Below, one piece after another: positions 1-11,854 of a DNA stretch of 64,000 bases. Below the pieces are notes generated by a model. It saw nothing but the letters and a program-made list of their open reading frames with translations. It searched no databases and was not told the DNA's origin. How positions within the stretch are numbered: position 1 is the first letter of the stretch; the number at the start of each line of letters is the position of its first letter. The position numbers and the translations under genes were made by a program. Source of the stretch: Raphanus sativus (taxonomy: Eukaryota > Streptophyta > Magnoliopsida > Brassicales > Brassicaceae); assembly GCF_000801105.2 (NCBI RefSeq), contig NC_079516.1, positions 42,822,908 to 42,886,907 on the forward strand. Reading direction: 5' to 3'.

Positions 1-2087
1 AATAATTATATATTAAATTTTATTTTTAAAATAAACAGCAAAAACAAAATTTTATAAGATAAAAATGACTAGCTACATTTATACCTACATTTAATTTTAT
101 ATCTATAGGTAAATAGATATCTAAATAAAATTTGATGATATTTTATAAAATATGGTAAGAATGAATAAAATTTATGAAATTCCAGTTTTACAAAACAAAA
201 TATTAATATCTGAAATTTTAAATTATATTTAGTTTTGGAAAATGAATAGTTATATTTTATATTAATATAATTAAAATAATTTTCTTAAAGTGGTAAAAAT
301 GCATACAATTTATATAATTATAACATACAAAGTAATAGCTAGATTCTTAAATAAAAATTTACTTACATAGTAGTAAATGTATATACATTGGCAAATATCT
401 TTTGGATATTAGTTTCTTGATGGCAATATTTTGATTTTTAGATATTAGTTATTTGATTATCCTGTAAATATTTGGTTCTTCTAAATTTTATTTGTTGTTT
501 ATCTAACTATTATTTTTTAAATGTGATTCACAAGTAAATTATTTTAATAATTTGAACACTACTGAATCAATGAATAAAAAATTAACTATTTATATATTAT
601 CAATAAAAATATGTAGATTGATTTATTTTGAATTGAAAAATAAATAATCATGTTAATATATTAATAAATTAATATAAAAATATTTTAATAATAATAAAAA
701 ATACAAAACCCACGTACAATGTTGGAAAACCAAGAAGATTTGATTTTGGTTTTTTTATTGAAAATAGGTAGTTATTCACAAAATCTAGTTTCTTTATATT
801 TTAAGGAATCTATTTTCTCAAAATCTTGATCGGCAAAAAATGGTTTTTTGAAAAACAAAAATCAAAACTGTTTCAAAAACCACAAACAATCAACCTCTTA
901 ATCTTTGATATATTGTTGATAACTAGCGTTATTACTAATAGTTATCTAACAAGGTAACTACCTGTGCCTGGTGTAAAAATACAATATAAATTTCACATAA
1001 AGCATATATTACTTACTGTGATTTATTGATATTTCCATATCAATTACTATATAAAGTTTATAATGAATAATGTAGAAGCTAATGATAATTAGACGTCAAA
1101 CAAACAAATAAAATGATATGAAAATACATTTTTATATATATGGACTATAGAGGGTGATGTACTGTGTAATATTTAGAACAATATAATGATTACTGTAATA
1201 CGGATTTTATACATATTATGCTAATTAATATTGACTGAACATATTATCCTCCATATTAAGCAAATCACTTATTGGGTTTGGTCCATAAAAAAGAAAAGAA
1301 TCACTCTTTGTATTTATGTTTGAGCTGGTGGATGATAATATTAATCATGTTAGGCTATTTATATAATGAATAACTTGTACATAGGGTTATTTAGGCCCTC
1401 AGTGGTTATTTTCCATTTTTTTACAATATTATTTAATGTTACATAAATAACTGAATTGCAATATATTGATTAACTAAATCAAGTTTTTTGTTCTGCGAAA
1501 ATTTAGTAGTGCCCTATACATTTGGTATGTAGTTATGCCTATGAAATGTTACTTCGACACTACTTAAAAAAATTATTCACTAAACTAATAGTTTTTATTT
1601 CGTAGATAAACTGTTGAATGAAAATTATTCACTTTTTATCAAACCAATGAAAATTATTCACTAAACTAATAAAAATTATCCACTCTTGAATGAAAAAGAA
1701 ACTAATAAAAATTTACGTTGATTTTGTAGGTAAACGGTTGTTAGGAACATATTGTTGTGTATGGGATAATTGCAAATGAGCTTGTCGGTGATATTTTATT
1801 TTAATTCTAACAATGTTTTTATTTTCAGAAACTTGAAAAGATGGTTGGTTGATTTAGGTCGGTAATATATGATCAGAGAGTTAGATCTTATGATTGACCA
1901 CATTACATAGGTTGATTTTTGTAATTAAGGAAATATCTTTCATAAATATAAGTTAACGTGTATAATATTTTAGGGAAAACCAATGACATTTTTTTTGTAA
2001 TTAGTCTAGGAATGGAAGATTCATAGTTATAGATTGTAAGAGAACCTATTACGATGACACCTCAGTAAAATAAAAGTTCTATAAATA
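1..2087. other. AT-rich intergenic spacer, no gene seen
   Basis: This stretch is strongly AT-rich, with many short homopolymers and no open reading frame of note on either strand. I see no splice-linked coding fragments, no RNA gene and no clear transposon ends. Short direct repeats of a phrase close to 'gaaaattattcac' occur near 1570-1680, which may be local slippage. Confidence 0.6.
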
Positions 2088-2269
2088 CAGTAAAACTTCT
2101 ATAAATTAATAATATTGGAACTACACCAAAATTATTTTTTTATTAATTTATAGAGATTATTAATTTATCGAGATACTAATTGAACCAAAAACTCAATTTT
2201 GGACTATGAAATTATATTAATTTATAGAGATATTAATTTATAGATTATTAATTTAAAGAGGTTATACTG
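2088..2269. mobile_element. Emigrant-like MITE (pogo/mariner type)
   Basis: The left end reads cagtaaaacttctataaat and the right end, on the opposite strand, reads cagtataacctctttaaat, so the ends are inverted repeats of about 24 bp. The element is flanked on both sides by TA, the expected target duplication for this superfamily. The terminal sequence resembles the remembered Arabidopsis Emigrant terminus (CAGTAAAACCTCTATAAAT). It is about 182 bp long, non-coding and AT-rich. It lies about 430 bp upstream of the phytocyanin start codon. The ends have diverged by several bases, so this is an old copy. Confidence 0.75.
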
Positions 2270-2646
2270 TACTATATTATATACAATAACGGTTAATTTT
2301 TAAAAATACTCTTCTTTTAATAATAAATGGATTAGAAATATTTTACAAAAATATATGACTGAGTATATTTCCAGGTCAACTCTTTATATGTCAACAAATT
2401 ATCCTGTATTAAAAACTGATTTTTTGTTGAAAAATGTATGATTTGATTCTAAAAAGGTACAATATATTGGAGAAATTAAAAAAGAAAGTCAAGCGTTTTA
2501 TTTGCTTTCATCTTAAGGGATATATTTGCAGAAAGATATTATGTAGAAGAAGAAATAAAGACGGAACGCTACAATTACTTTGCTAACTGGAAGATTTCAT
2601 TCAAGACCAAATTAGACACCGAATCTTGTCCGAGACCATCTATCTC

Positions 2647-2656
2647 TTTATAAAAA
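2647..2656 (+). promoter_or_regulatory. Likely TATA box of the phytocyanin gene
   Basis: The sequence tttataaaaa lies about 45-50 bp upstream of the start codon at 2701. This fits a TATA box driving a transcript with a very short 5' leader. Inferred from position and sequence only. Confidence 0.45.
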
Positions 2657-2700
2657 AGAAACCCATCGAGCACCAGACATAACAATTAACAGGGAAGAAA

Positions 2701-3827
2701 ATGGCGTCTTCGATTCCCATTTTGCCCTTAGCATTTCTCTTATTTGCAACATTCTACCACCTTGGTGAGGCCAGCAAATTCATTGTGGGAGGATCATCTC
2801 CCGGATGGAGGGTTCCAGATCAAACCAACAACAATCTCAAACATTGGGCTGAGTCCCGTAGATTCCGAGTCGGAGACATTCTCGGTACAGATCTCATTCT
2901 TTGTTCAAGTTTTATTTATCTTACGTAACGAAGTTGGTCTTGGATTATTGGTCGATTATTAACTCCAAAACATTATGATTTCTTACATACAAATTATTTC
3001 ATCTTATATATTTTTGATCTTTTTGGGGGTGCACACTATAATTTCATGATATTATGGGAGATTTAATATATTGATTTCTTGTTTCTTACTCTTGTTAAAA
3101 TATTGATCACATACATATAAACACACATATATATATATATATATATCATGTTCTGAATTTGTATCAGTTTTAAAAAAAAAGAATTTGTATCAGTTTTCTT
3201 CTCTATGGCAGAAAAGTAAAATGTATAACTAAATAGTCGAGACCAACTTTTTTTTTCCTCAGTCTCCATCTATCGTTTAGATATATACGGAACAACCGAT
3301 TTGGTTTACATAGATTTCATTGAGTTTTTATGTCTGTCGGAAGAAAACATATTAATTATTCGTCAAAAAAAAAAAACATATTAATTAACCATGAATACAA
3401 ATACAAGTTTGTAGTAACATTATATTTGCATGTGACAGTGTTTCAGTACGATAACAAGACCGATTCGGTGTTAGAAGTGACGAAAGAAAACTACGATAAA
3501 TGCATCATAGAAAAGCCAATGAATGAATACAGAGCGGAACCCACCATGGTGACACTTAATGTCTCAGGTCCACACTACTTCATCAGTGGAGCTCCCGGTA
3601 ATTGCCTTAAAGATGAGAAGCTGATCGTTGCGGTTCAGTCAACTGCACACCCTCCCGTCCCCGTGCCCGAGCATAAGCCAGTACCCGGCGCTGCTCCACC
3701 AACTCCTTCAAAATCACCTAGTTCCTGGACAGCTCCCGCACCAGCTCCGAGTACTGCCGTTGGGTTGGTTGCAGGAAGTGGCATCTTCTGGGCCATTGTT
3801 GCTATCATTGGGCTCGCTTGGGCTTAA
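2701..3827 (+). CDS. ENODL11: Early nodulin-like protein (phytocyanin-like, GPI-anchored)
   Basis: Two exons, 2701-2884 and 3439-3827, joined across a 554-bp GT-AG intron, give a 190-residue protein. Residues 1-24 form a hydrophobic signal peptide. Residues 25-127 are a plastocyanin-like domain starting KFIVGG, with the disulfide pair at C83 and C117 in the motif SGAPGNC. The copper ligands of true phytocyanins are not there: the usual ICN...GHC...M pattern reads FIS...GNC...E. The protein therefore probably does not bind copper, as is typical of ENODLs. A Pro/Ala/Ser-rich stretch (about 130-165) resembles an arabinogalactan-protein module. The C-terminal hydrophobic tail (about 166-190) fits a GPI-anchor signal, so the mature protein would sit on the outer plasma membrane. 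NKT at N67 and NVS at N102 are possible glycosylation sites. The intron falls inside the domain after GDIL, the usual phytocyanin position. The symbol rests on synteny with AT2G23990 beside CNGC6; paralogues are close in sequence, so the family is sure and the exact symbol less so. Confidence 0.88.
3155..3197. repeat. 17-bp direct repeat flanking A9 micro-insert
   Basis: The 17-mer gaatttgtatcagtttt occurs at 3155-3171 and again, identical, at 3181-3197. The two copies are separated only by nine A residues. It lies in the intron of the phytocyanin gene. The structure is that of a target duplication around a bare poly(A) tail; see the finding on micro-inserts. Confidence 0.85.
3347..3387. repeat. 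12-bp direct repeat flanking GTCA(n) micro-insert
   Basis: acatattaatta is found at 3347-3358 and 3376-3387. Between the copies is a 17-bp insert, ttcgtc followed by A11. It is in the same intron as the previous site. The GTCAAAA junction is also seen, as TTTTGTCA, at two other micro-inserts in the window (38.8 and 40.3 kb). Confidence 0.8.
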
Positions 3828-4653
3828 CGATCTCTTTAAAAATGGTTATTCTTGAAGTTGAAACTATTGTTATGCAACCAAATCTATGTTTTAGAGAATA
3901 ATGTCTGAGTTTATGTCATCTTTGACATCTTCTAATATTTATTTTGCAATATTTCTTGTTCTTGTCAACAATTTCTTTTTATACACAGTTACAGTGTATC
4001 AGTTATTTTCTTAGCAATGTTTAATCATTTTGGTACCTAAAACTATCTTCGTTTTGAAAAAAATAAACTATCCTCGTAAATACCACTACCAGCCACATTA
4101 CTAGTATCACTTTAGATTTTGATTTGTTGTCCCACGTTTGGTATAAACTAATGGATTTACTGGAATCTATAATGTTAACGACATAACCAGACGTCTAGAA
4201 CCCGCCTTCACCACAAGCGTCAAGCATGGACTTGGGTAGTTCTATACCATCCGTTATGCCAATCAAGGTTTAAGTAGAGGCTCCAGTGTTTGATTGTCGA
4301 TTTGTTTTCGCTCGTACGTAGTTCAGGTGAGTTCTGATTGGCGAGACTTCGTCCTGTTTAAATCTGTTGAGAATTTGGAGATTTTTTTGGTTTTCTATCT
4401 ATGTAAAAATTGGACATCTATCAGTGCGTCAATGCTTTTTCTCTTTTTTTCTGATACTTTGTTTTGTTCTCTATACTAATAATTTAGTGACAGATCTTAC
4501 ATATTAAAGAAAATTTATTTATTTATATTCTTACATGATAACAATTTCGAATTTAAATTTAGTTCTAACTTTTTGTTTTTAATTAAAACCAGGAACATAG
4601 AAAAAAACAAATCATAAATAGGACAATTTTCAAATTATTAATCAAAACTATTG

Positions 4654-5122
4654 GGGGAATTTTCAAAAATACCACTTTCAATGTACCATTATTCATCTTT
4701 ACCACCACTAAAGACACATTTTCAATAATACCTTATTTATTAAAATGGTAAAGACTCTTATATCTTTGTTTTTATATGTTTTTCAAAATTCTAATCCCAA
4801 ATTCTAATTCATAAACCTCCAATTCTAAACCCTAAACCCAAAATCTTCAACTCTAAACCCTAAACCCTAAACTATATACCCTAAATTCAATATCCTAAAC
4901 CCTAAACCCTAAAGTCTAAACTATAAACCCTAAATCCTTAACTCTAAACCCTAAATCTTAAACTCTAAACCCTAAACTATATACCTTAAACCCTAAAACA
5001 TCAAATCTAAACCCTAAATCCTAAACCTTTAAATCTAGACCCTTCATTAAAAGTAGTGGTAAAAGTGGTTAGTGTAAACATGAAAAGTGGTACTATAAAA
5101 ATGGTATTTTTGGCAATTTCTC
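4654..5122. mobile_element. Non-autonomous Mutator-like element with telomere-like interior
   Basis: The left end (ggggaattttcaaaaatacc) and the reverse complement of the right end (gagaaattgccaaaaatacc) match at about 17 of 21 positions. The element is flanked by a perfect 9-bp direct repeat, aaactattg, at 4645-4653 and 5123-5131. A 9-bp target duplication is typical of Mutator-like elements. The middle, about 4800-5040, is a degenerate array of the plant telomere heptamer CCCTAAA and variants such as CTCTAAA. There is no coding capacity. The element sits between the phytocyanin and CNGC6 genes, ending about 450 bp upstream of the CNGC6 start, so it may lie in that promoter. The telomere-like array is inside a transposon and is not evidence of a chromosome end. 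Confidence 0.75.
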
Positions 5123-5575
5123 AAACTATTGATAGTTCTGATTATTTATTAAAAATGTATAGGTATAGGAGATGAGAAGAGAGCAAGAGGAAGCGGGTGG
5201 GACCCGACCCGGACAGCAAAGAAGAAGAAAGTCAATATTTTGACAGACAGACAGAAGACACCCTTCACTTTCTGTTTCTGCTTCCGTTTCTACTTCTTCA
5301 GATTCGTCTGTAAGTTTTTCTTCTTTTTTCTTCGTCCTGATCTCACTGACTTATTATACCGTGGAAAGGCAAAGCTGATTCAAGTTTGCAATTGCTCAAA
5401 CGTTGGATTCGATTCTGTTTTTAGAAATTTTATAAATCAATTTGGTTTCTGTTTTGCTTTTCATTTCTGGCTTTCGTAACTTCTTTAACATTTATAAACT
5501 ATAGTTTTCGTCTTTGATGTCAAAGAACAGATTAGGCAATTCATGAGCTGAAGAGTATGTTTGATTGTGGCACCA

Positions 5576-8509
5576 ATGGACTCAAAATCTCAATTAATCA
5601 GTGGCCATCGCGAGAAGTTTGTCAGGTATATATATATACATACTTCTTCTTATTTGACGAATCTATACATTTTCTTCAATATTCTTTGTCTTTGTAACAG
5701 GTTGGATAGTAGGAGTCCTGAACAAGGTCTAAACAGATGCACATTAAACATAAAAAGACCAAAACGTTTCACTCAAGCAACCAAAACATCGTCCGGTTCT
5801 TTCAAGAAAGGCTTCAGAAAAGGATCCGAAGGGCTATGGTCCATAGGCAGATCAATAGGACTCGGTGTTTCCCGCGCCGTCTTCCCCGAAGATCTCAAAG
5901 TTTCAGAGAAGAAGATATTCGATCCGCAGGACAAGTTCATCCTCCTCTGCAACAAGCTCTTCGTAGCTTCTTGTATCCTCGCTGTGTCCGTGGACCCGCT
6001 CTTCCTGTTTCTTCCGTTTATCAACGATAAAGCCAAATGCGTCGGTATAGACCGGAAGCTAGCGATCGTGACGACCACGCTGAGGACGGTCATAGATTCT
6101 TTCTATCTCTTTCACATGGCTTTGAGGTTCAGAACAGCTTACGTTGCTCCTTCGTCGCGTGTTTTTGGTCGTGGAGAGCTTGTGATAGACCCTGCGCAGA
6201 TAGCTAAACGGTATCTTCAACAGTACTTCATCATTGATTTGCTCTCTGTGCTTCCCCTTCCACAGGTATATAACAACATAACATAACCCTAAATCTTTTT
6301 TTTTCCTTGAATAACCCGGTGTATCCTAGCACCCACCTCGGTGGGTGCAGACCAGTGGTAAGTGTCCGTATCAGCCTACATTATCGGCCGGAGTACGCCT
6401 CGGTCAGTTACTTAGTTTATACATCTTTTCAGATTATAGTATGGAGATTCCTCTACACTTCTAGAGGTGCGAACGTTCTGGCTACAAAGCAAGCACTTAG
6501 ATACATCGTGTTAGTCCAGTACATTCCGCGGTTTCTTCGTATGTATCCTTTAAGTTCAGAGCTGAAGAGAACCGCAGGAGTATTTGCTGAAACTGCTTGG
6601 GCTGGTGCTGCTTACTACTTGCTTCTTTACATGCTTGCAAGTCATGTAAGTGAAACCGTTTTTCTTTTGTTTTGTTACTCTTTTTTTTCATAAAAGAGTT
6701 TTTTTTTTTTGCTTAGATTGTTGGGGCGTTGTGGTATTTGCTTGCCTTGGAACGAAATAACGATTGCTGGAGTAAAGCTTGCAAAGACAACGGTAACTGT
6801 ACTAGAAACTTTTTGTTTTGTGGTAACCAAAACATGAAAGGTTATGATGCTTGGGACACTGTTAAAGATCCGTTTCTTCAGCTGCGTTGTCCTGTCAATG
6901 TCACTGATGGTGATGAGCCTCCCTTTGATTTTGGGATCTACTTGAGAGCTCTCTCCTCCGGCATTGTCTCTTCTAAAAAATTTGTCTCAAAGTACTTCTT
7001 CTGCTTGTGGTGGGGACTACAAAATCTTAGGTAATGACGAAAACAAACCCATCAGCTTTAGTCAGGGCCGGATCTTGGCATAGCCGAATGAAACATTGGT
7101 CTTGGCCATTATACACATATATAAATATATATATATATATATAGGTTCCAGACTAACGATTTTTTTAATTTAATTAAAGTTCTTACTAAATATTTATAGC
7201 CTCCAAATTCTCACATCCGGCCTTTGAATTAGTTTTATTTGTTCTTTATTAACCTAAGAGTCTTGTGAAATTATAGTACGCTTGGTCAAGGGCTTGAAAC
7301 AAGCACATACCCTGGAGAGGTTATATTCTCTATAGTACTTGCTATTGCTGGACTTCTACTCTTTGCCCTCCTCATTGGAAACATGCAGGTAATTAAAAAC
7401 ACAATAACAGCTTTTTTTTTTCTGTATTATGATGAAGAGAAAACATGTAATGGATCTGTGACAAATATTGTGGGACAGACTTATCTTCAATCGCTTACTA
7501 TCCGGTTAGAAGAAATGCGAGTCAAGAGACGTGACTCGGAACAGTGGATGCATCACCGAATGCTTCCACCTGAACTAAGGGAACGTGTCAGAAGATATGA
7601 CCAGTACAAGTGGTTGGAGACGCGTGGAGTTGATGAAGAGAATCTCGTTTCCAACCTCCCAAAGGATCTTAGGAGAGACATCAAACGTCATCTCTGTCTC
7701 GCCTTAGTCCGAAGAGTATGTTTCTGTCTTAAAAACTTCACTTCCATCTTCTTGAATTCTCATTTTCTTTTTTTTTATGTTAAAAAAAAAAGGTTCCGTT
7801 GTTTGAGAACATGGACGAGAGACTGCTAGATGCAATCTGCGAGCGTCTCAAGCCGTGTCTCTACACCGAGAAGTCTTTCTTGGTCCGTGAGGGAGACCCT
7901 GTGAACGAGATGCTCTTCATAATCCGCGGTCGGCTCGAGAGTGTGACAACAGATGGTGGAAGGAGCGGGTTCTACAACCGCAGCTTACTTAAAGAAGGAG
8001 ACTTCTGCGGCGACGAGCTTCTGACGTGGGCCCTAGATCCCAAATCAGGCTCTAACCTACCGTCCTCGACAAGAACCGTCAAGGCCTTAACCGAAGTAGA
8101 AGCTTTCGCTTTGATAGCTGATGAGCTCAAGTTCGTGGCGAGTCAGTTCAGGAGACTGCACAGCAGACAAGTGCAACACACTTTCAGATTCTACTCGCAG
8201 CAGTGGAGGACTTGGGCCGCTTGCTTCATGCAGGCTGCGTGGAGAAGGTACACGAAGAGGAAGAAACTTGAGCAGCTTAGAAAAGAAGAGGAGGAGCTAG
8301 AGGAAGAGTCTTCTGCTGCGAGGCTTATTGCTACGGGAGGCAGTCATTATAGCATCAGAGCGACGTTTTTGGCTTCGAGGTTTGCAGCTAATGCGCTTCG
8401 TAGCGTTCGCAAGAACCGGACTGCCAAGTTGTTGGCTTTGTCACAACCAACTAAAGAGTTGTTGAAAGTTCAGAAACCTCCTGAACCAGACTTCTCTGCT
8501 GATTGCTAA
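5576..8509 (+). CDS. CNGC6: Cyclic nucleotide-gated ion channel, group I (CNGC6-like)
   Basis: Seven exons (5576-5625, 5701-6265, 6433-6645, 6717-7030, 7277-7388, 7479-7715, 7793-8509) splice in frame at GT-AG sites to 735 residues, close to the roughly 747 of Arabidopsis CNGC6. The first transmembrane helix is near residues 97-124 and the remaining helices run to about 418. The pore filter GLQNL is at 376-380, as in plant CNGCs. The C-terminal cyclic-nucleotide-binding domain (about 500-620) has the phosphate-binding cassette around EGDFCGDELL, followed by a calmodulin-binding IQ region (about 639-655). The product is a plasma-membrane Ca2+-permeable channel; Arabidopsis CNGC6 has been linked to heat-induced Ca2+ entry. 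The start is chosen at 5576 because it is the first ATG in frame. An earlier ATG at 5557 begins MFDCG, like the remembered CNGC6 N-terminus, but is in the wrong frame (see findings). A 5'-UTR intron is possible (donor near 5309, acceptor near 5535). Intron 4 carries a small transposon. Confidence 0.92.
7063..7226. mobile_element. hAT-type MITE inside CNGC6 intron 4
   Basis: The left end cagggccggatcttgg is mirrored by the right end, which on the other strand reads caaaggccggatgtgag. CAGGGCCGG is a common terminus of hAT elements. The flanking octamers match at only 6 of 8 positions (gctttagt and gaattagt), so the target duplication is imperfect and the right boundary may be off by one base. 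The element is about 164 bp, contains an (AT)n run, and lies wholly within the intron at 7031-7276. It should not disrupt splicing. Confidence 0.55.
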
Positions 8510-8739
8510 AGGTCTCTGACAATTACATTGATTCTGTTTTTTTTTCTTTTTCTTTTTTTTTTTCCACTTGTACACTATCACAAGAAGTTAAGAAGAACCT
8601 GTTTTGGTTCTCAAAAGATACTTAGTTTTGGTGTTTATAAATTCTAGTTAATAAACAAAATATTGTAATGTAAAAAAACGATTATTCTGAATATTCATTC
8701 ATTTGACAGAAATTGTTTTTTCAAGTTATTTTTAAGACT

Positions 8740-10584
8740 TTAAAGTTGATCGGTTCTTCCTTTCAGAAAGTTTTTGCAGAGAGTCTGCCACTGTTTCCTA
8801 TCTGGTTCAGCGTCTTCCATCGTTGCTTTGGCCTTATCCGCAAGATCTTGCTGCAACAAAGGAATAAAACATTCAACTTGCAACATCAAAGACAATAAGG
8901 ATACAGAAGCAACACAAACCTCCATCAACTTGAGACTGACGACACGATCGATGATCTCGAAGAGAATCTCTTTGTTGTACTCAGGATGGCCTTGGATGGA
9001 GAGGAAGTGATCTCCAAAGGAGGCCATCTCGACGTTGTATTTGTCTGAGTAAGCAAGCAATGTAGCTGACTCGGGGAGTTCCAAAACTTCGTCTTGGTGA
9101 CATTTTATGATGGCTAGTGAATTGGGAGTCTTGTCTCCGAAGTAACCGCCTGGTTTCACCGAGTCTGTAGCTATTGTTATGCTTCTTAGTCCCATGTCTG
9201 CACCTCTTCTCGCTCTTCCGATTTTTCCTCCTTTGATTCTACTTAGTATCTGGTTTCATCAAAAAAAAAAAAAGATAATGAATGGATCATTCATTATCTA
9301 TATGATCAACCTTTTGAGTACACGTTCCAACACTAAACCAGGGGTGTACATTTCAAGATTGTGATGGCAATCCACTCAATAATAAAGATTATAATGTATT
9401 AAGTATCCAAAGAAGATTTTAATAATACCAAGAGTATAAAGTTTCAATTGGGGACCCTATTTATAGAAAAATATGATTTCCCTCAAGATTTATATATTTA
9501 TTATAAAATTATAATATGTGGATATATTTTCTCATAAAAAAAGAAATTTTTTTTTATTATTAAATAATTTTTATTTTATTTTAACAATATTTATCATTTT
9601 AAAATATTTTAATATTATAGTATTAATTTAAAACACACATTTATCTGACACTGGTGACCCTTTTTGAAGACTTTTTTTAAATCTGAACTGTTGTTTATTT
9701 GATGATATCCAGACTCTCAGCATATAACAGCTGAATAATGTTTAGACAAAAGCAAAATAAGAAATGAAACAAGCTTTGATTCAGGCACCAAGAGAGGAAC
9801 CGGAGTTCTTCTTGCACTCAGACAACATGTCCATGTAGAACTCAGACAACATGTCCATTTTATTCATTTTTGTTCGTAATTATTTGTTCCTTTGAAGGTT
9901 CTCATATGACGTTCCTTAGAAGTGAAATAAAATGGCATCGACTCTATTTTAGAACCTCAATTTCATTATAATCTACGTCAAGCTCAAGAAAAGTAACACA
10001 TGGTTAAAAAAATACAAGTTTCATTGAACATTTTTTTTCAAAATGCAAACGCAGAATGAAACGCGAACATGTGACATCGATTAATCTCTTAATTACATTA
10101 TATTGTTACAAACAATTCGTTTTAATCTGATATGATTAAAAGTAAATGGGGTTTATGGGTTTGTTTTCAAAGCCCTAATTACGTACAATCCAACGGACGT
10201 TACGGATCAAATCAAATCAGAAATATTCAATCTAAAAAAAACAGAAAAGGAGAAAAGATAGGATGATAGAACCTGATGGCCAAAGCAGATACCTAGAACC
10301 TTCTTCTTCATGTCGTCGAGTTTTTGACAAAGCGTACAAAGCTTAATGATCCAATCATCATCTCCGAAAGCGTCATGGAGACTACCGCTGATAATGAAAC
10401 CATCGTACTTGTCCAGATCTTTCTCCTCCGGAAACTCGCCGTCGATCACCCTAAAGAGATCCCAATGCTCTCCTTCCTCGCCAAATGTCGACACGAACAC
10501 GTTGAAGTAACCTCCATACGTCTTCTTCACCAATGTTGAATCGCACGTTGCTAGAAACAGGGCGAATCTCTTTTGCTCAACCAT
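8740..10584 (-). CDS. GGP5: Gamma-glutamyl peptidase, class I glutamine amidotransferase fold
   Basis: Three minus-strand exons, 10584-10273, 9249-8920 and 8850-8740, join in frame into 250 residues, the normal family length. The nucleophile elbow GICFGHQ places the catalytic Cys at residue 100. The rest of the triad, His192 and Glu194, is in GHPEYN. Arabidopsis relatives (GGP1-GGP5) remove the gamma-glutamyl residue from glutathione and its conjugates in the cytosol. GGP1 and GGP3 do this in glucosinolate and camalexin synthesis; whether this copy does so is not shown. There is no targeting peptide. The gene is convergent with CNGC6, the two stop codons being about 230 bp apart, and it lies in tandem with the next GGP gene upstream. 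The symbol rests on family plus synteny with AT2G23970. The 1,023-bp first intron holds a gene fragment and a perfect hairpin. Confidence 0.9.
9274..9298. repeat. Perfect 11-bp inverted repeat beside a poly(A) run
   Basis: gataatgaatg at 9274-9284 is repeated in inverse at 9288-9298 with a 3-nt loop (gat). It is immediately preceded by 13 A residues. It lies in the first intron of the GGP5-like gene, about 25 bp from the exon-2 acceptor (in the minus-strand sense). It would form a stable hairpin in the pre-mRNA. No function is claimed. Confidence 0.6.
9781..9838 (-). pseudogene. Short coding-like fragment of an unidentified gene
   Basis: On the minus strand this reads [18 protein letters not shown] followed by a stop at 9781-9783 and then AT-rich sequence like a 3' UTR. 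Its codon usage and GC content stand out from the surrounding intron. Upstream, the phrase aactcagacaacatgtccat is directly repeated (about 9808-9832 and 9839-9858). It looks like the 3' end of a gene copied into the GGP5-like intron. I do not recognise the parent gene. Confidence 0.35.
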
Positions 10585-10650
10585 TTTATGTTTCTTTTTT
10601 GGTTATTTCGAGAGATACGATGATAGATTAGCAAAAACGGCTGTGTGGTG

Positions 10651-10658
10651 GTTTTATA
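10651..10658 (-). promoter_or_regulatory. Likely TATA box of the GGP5-like gene
   Basis: The minus strand reads TATAAAAC about 67 bp upstream of the start codon at 10584. Position and sequence fit a TATA box. Inferred only. Confidence 0.45.
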
Positions 10659-10699
10659 GGAGCTAGGGTAAATAGACGCCAGCTATGAGATTTTGTTGC

Positions 10700-11850
10700 C
10701 TTTAGTTTCTGATTCTGCAGTAACAAAGTGATATTCTTGTTTTATATGTTACGACAGTAATTAATTTTCATTTTTCTAATCAAGTTGTTAATTTTAATTA
10801 ACAAACAAACATACATACATTTTTTGGGGGAAAAAAATCTTTTTAGACCCCAACTATTAGTGTCATGCCTTTTCAGACCCCATCAAAAAATAGGTTCTAA
10901 AACAAACCCAATCTAAAAAGTAATTTAAATTTCAGATTTGAACTTTTAATCGTTGCACTAAAACATATCTTGACTAACCCGGCATTAGTCAATTGTTAAT
11001 TTAGTGGAGTTATACCTCAAAATGACAGTCATTTTGTATACATTAAAACATCGTTTTAAGTAAAATCATATTCCATTTGTTACGACAAGGAATCAAACTC
11101 ATTACACGAGACTTCATTTTACAGAGGATGAAACCACTTCACCATAGCATTGTTAGAACATAAACTTTAAAATATATTTCCTCCATTTCATATTAAGTGT
11201 CATTTTAAATTTTGTTTCGTTATAAATGTCGTTTTACATTTCCAATGCATATTTTAAATGAAATTTTCAATAAATGAAATTTCCAATTTATACTTGTATC
11301 TTTAATATATTAATAAAACCAAACAAAAATTTATATTATATAGGGGTATACAGAAAATTTGACAATTTTTTTTTAATTCGTATGAAAAACCTTAAATATC
11401 ACTTAAACAGATGAAGTAAAAGATATAACCACTATGACAGATAATCTTTTTTTCCGAGAATGACAATAAGATCGGAGGTGGATACATGGACGATTTGTCT
11501 TTTTACTCTTTAATGAAACTTATTCTTGACTATTTTATGATATTTTTTTTTTTGCTATTTGAGAGTATTTCGCTATCTATTTTTTAGCTATTTGAGACTA
11601 TTTCTCTATCTGTAAAACTGAGATTGTATAAATATACGATTAGGCAAAGATCTTGATACAATCTCTCAAGTGAAGACCAAAGAGAAGCTGCTGTTGTGCA
11701 GTGTTTGAGCTTTATTTGATTCTTATTACTTACATTACAACAAATATCATACATTACAAAATACAATTATCGAGTGGATACAGGGAGATCGAATAATAAA
11801 ACCAAGGGGGTAATATAATATTTTGATAGCCACATGGGACTTCAGATTTG
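10700..11850. other. Spacer between the two GGP genes, with old repeat remnants
   Basis: No gene is seen. From about 11177 the sequence starts ctccatttcatattaagtg, the form of a Stowaway-like 'CTCCNTCCGT' terminus, and a weak inverted match lies near 11400-11425. This is probably a decayed MITE. The segment 10815-11165 is less AT-rich than its surroundings and may be another transposon remnant, but I cannot define its ends. Confidence 0.4.
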
Positions 11851-11854
11851 TGAG

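Noticed and set aside
4800..5040. CCCTAAA repeats as a true telomere or subtelomere
   Set aside because: The heptamers are degenerate and lie between transposon-like inverted ends with a 9-bp duplication, with genes on both sides.
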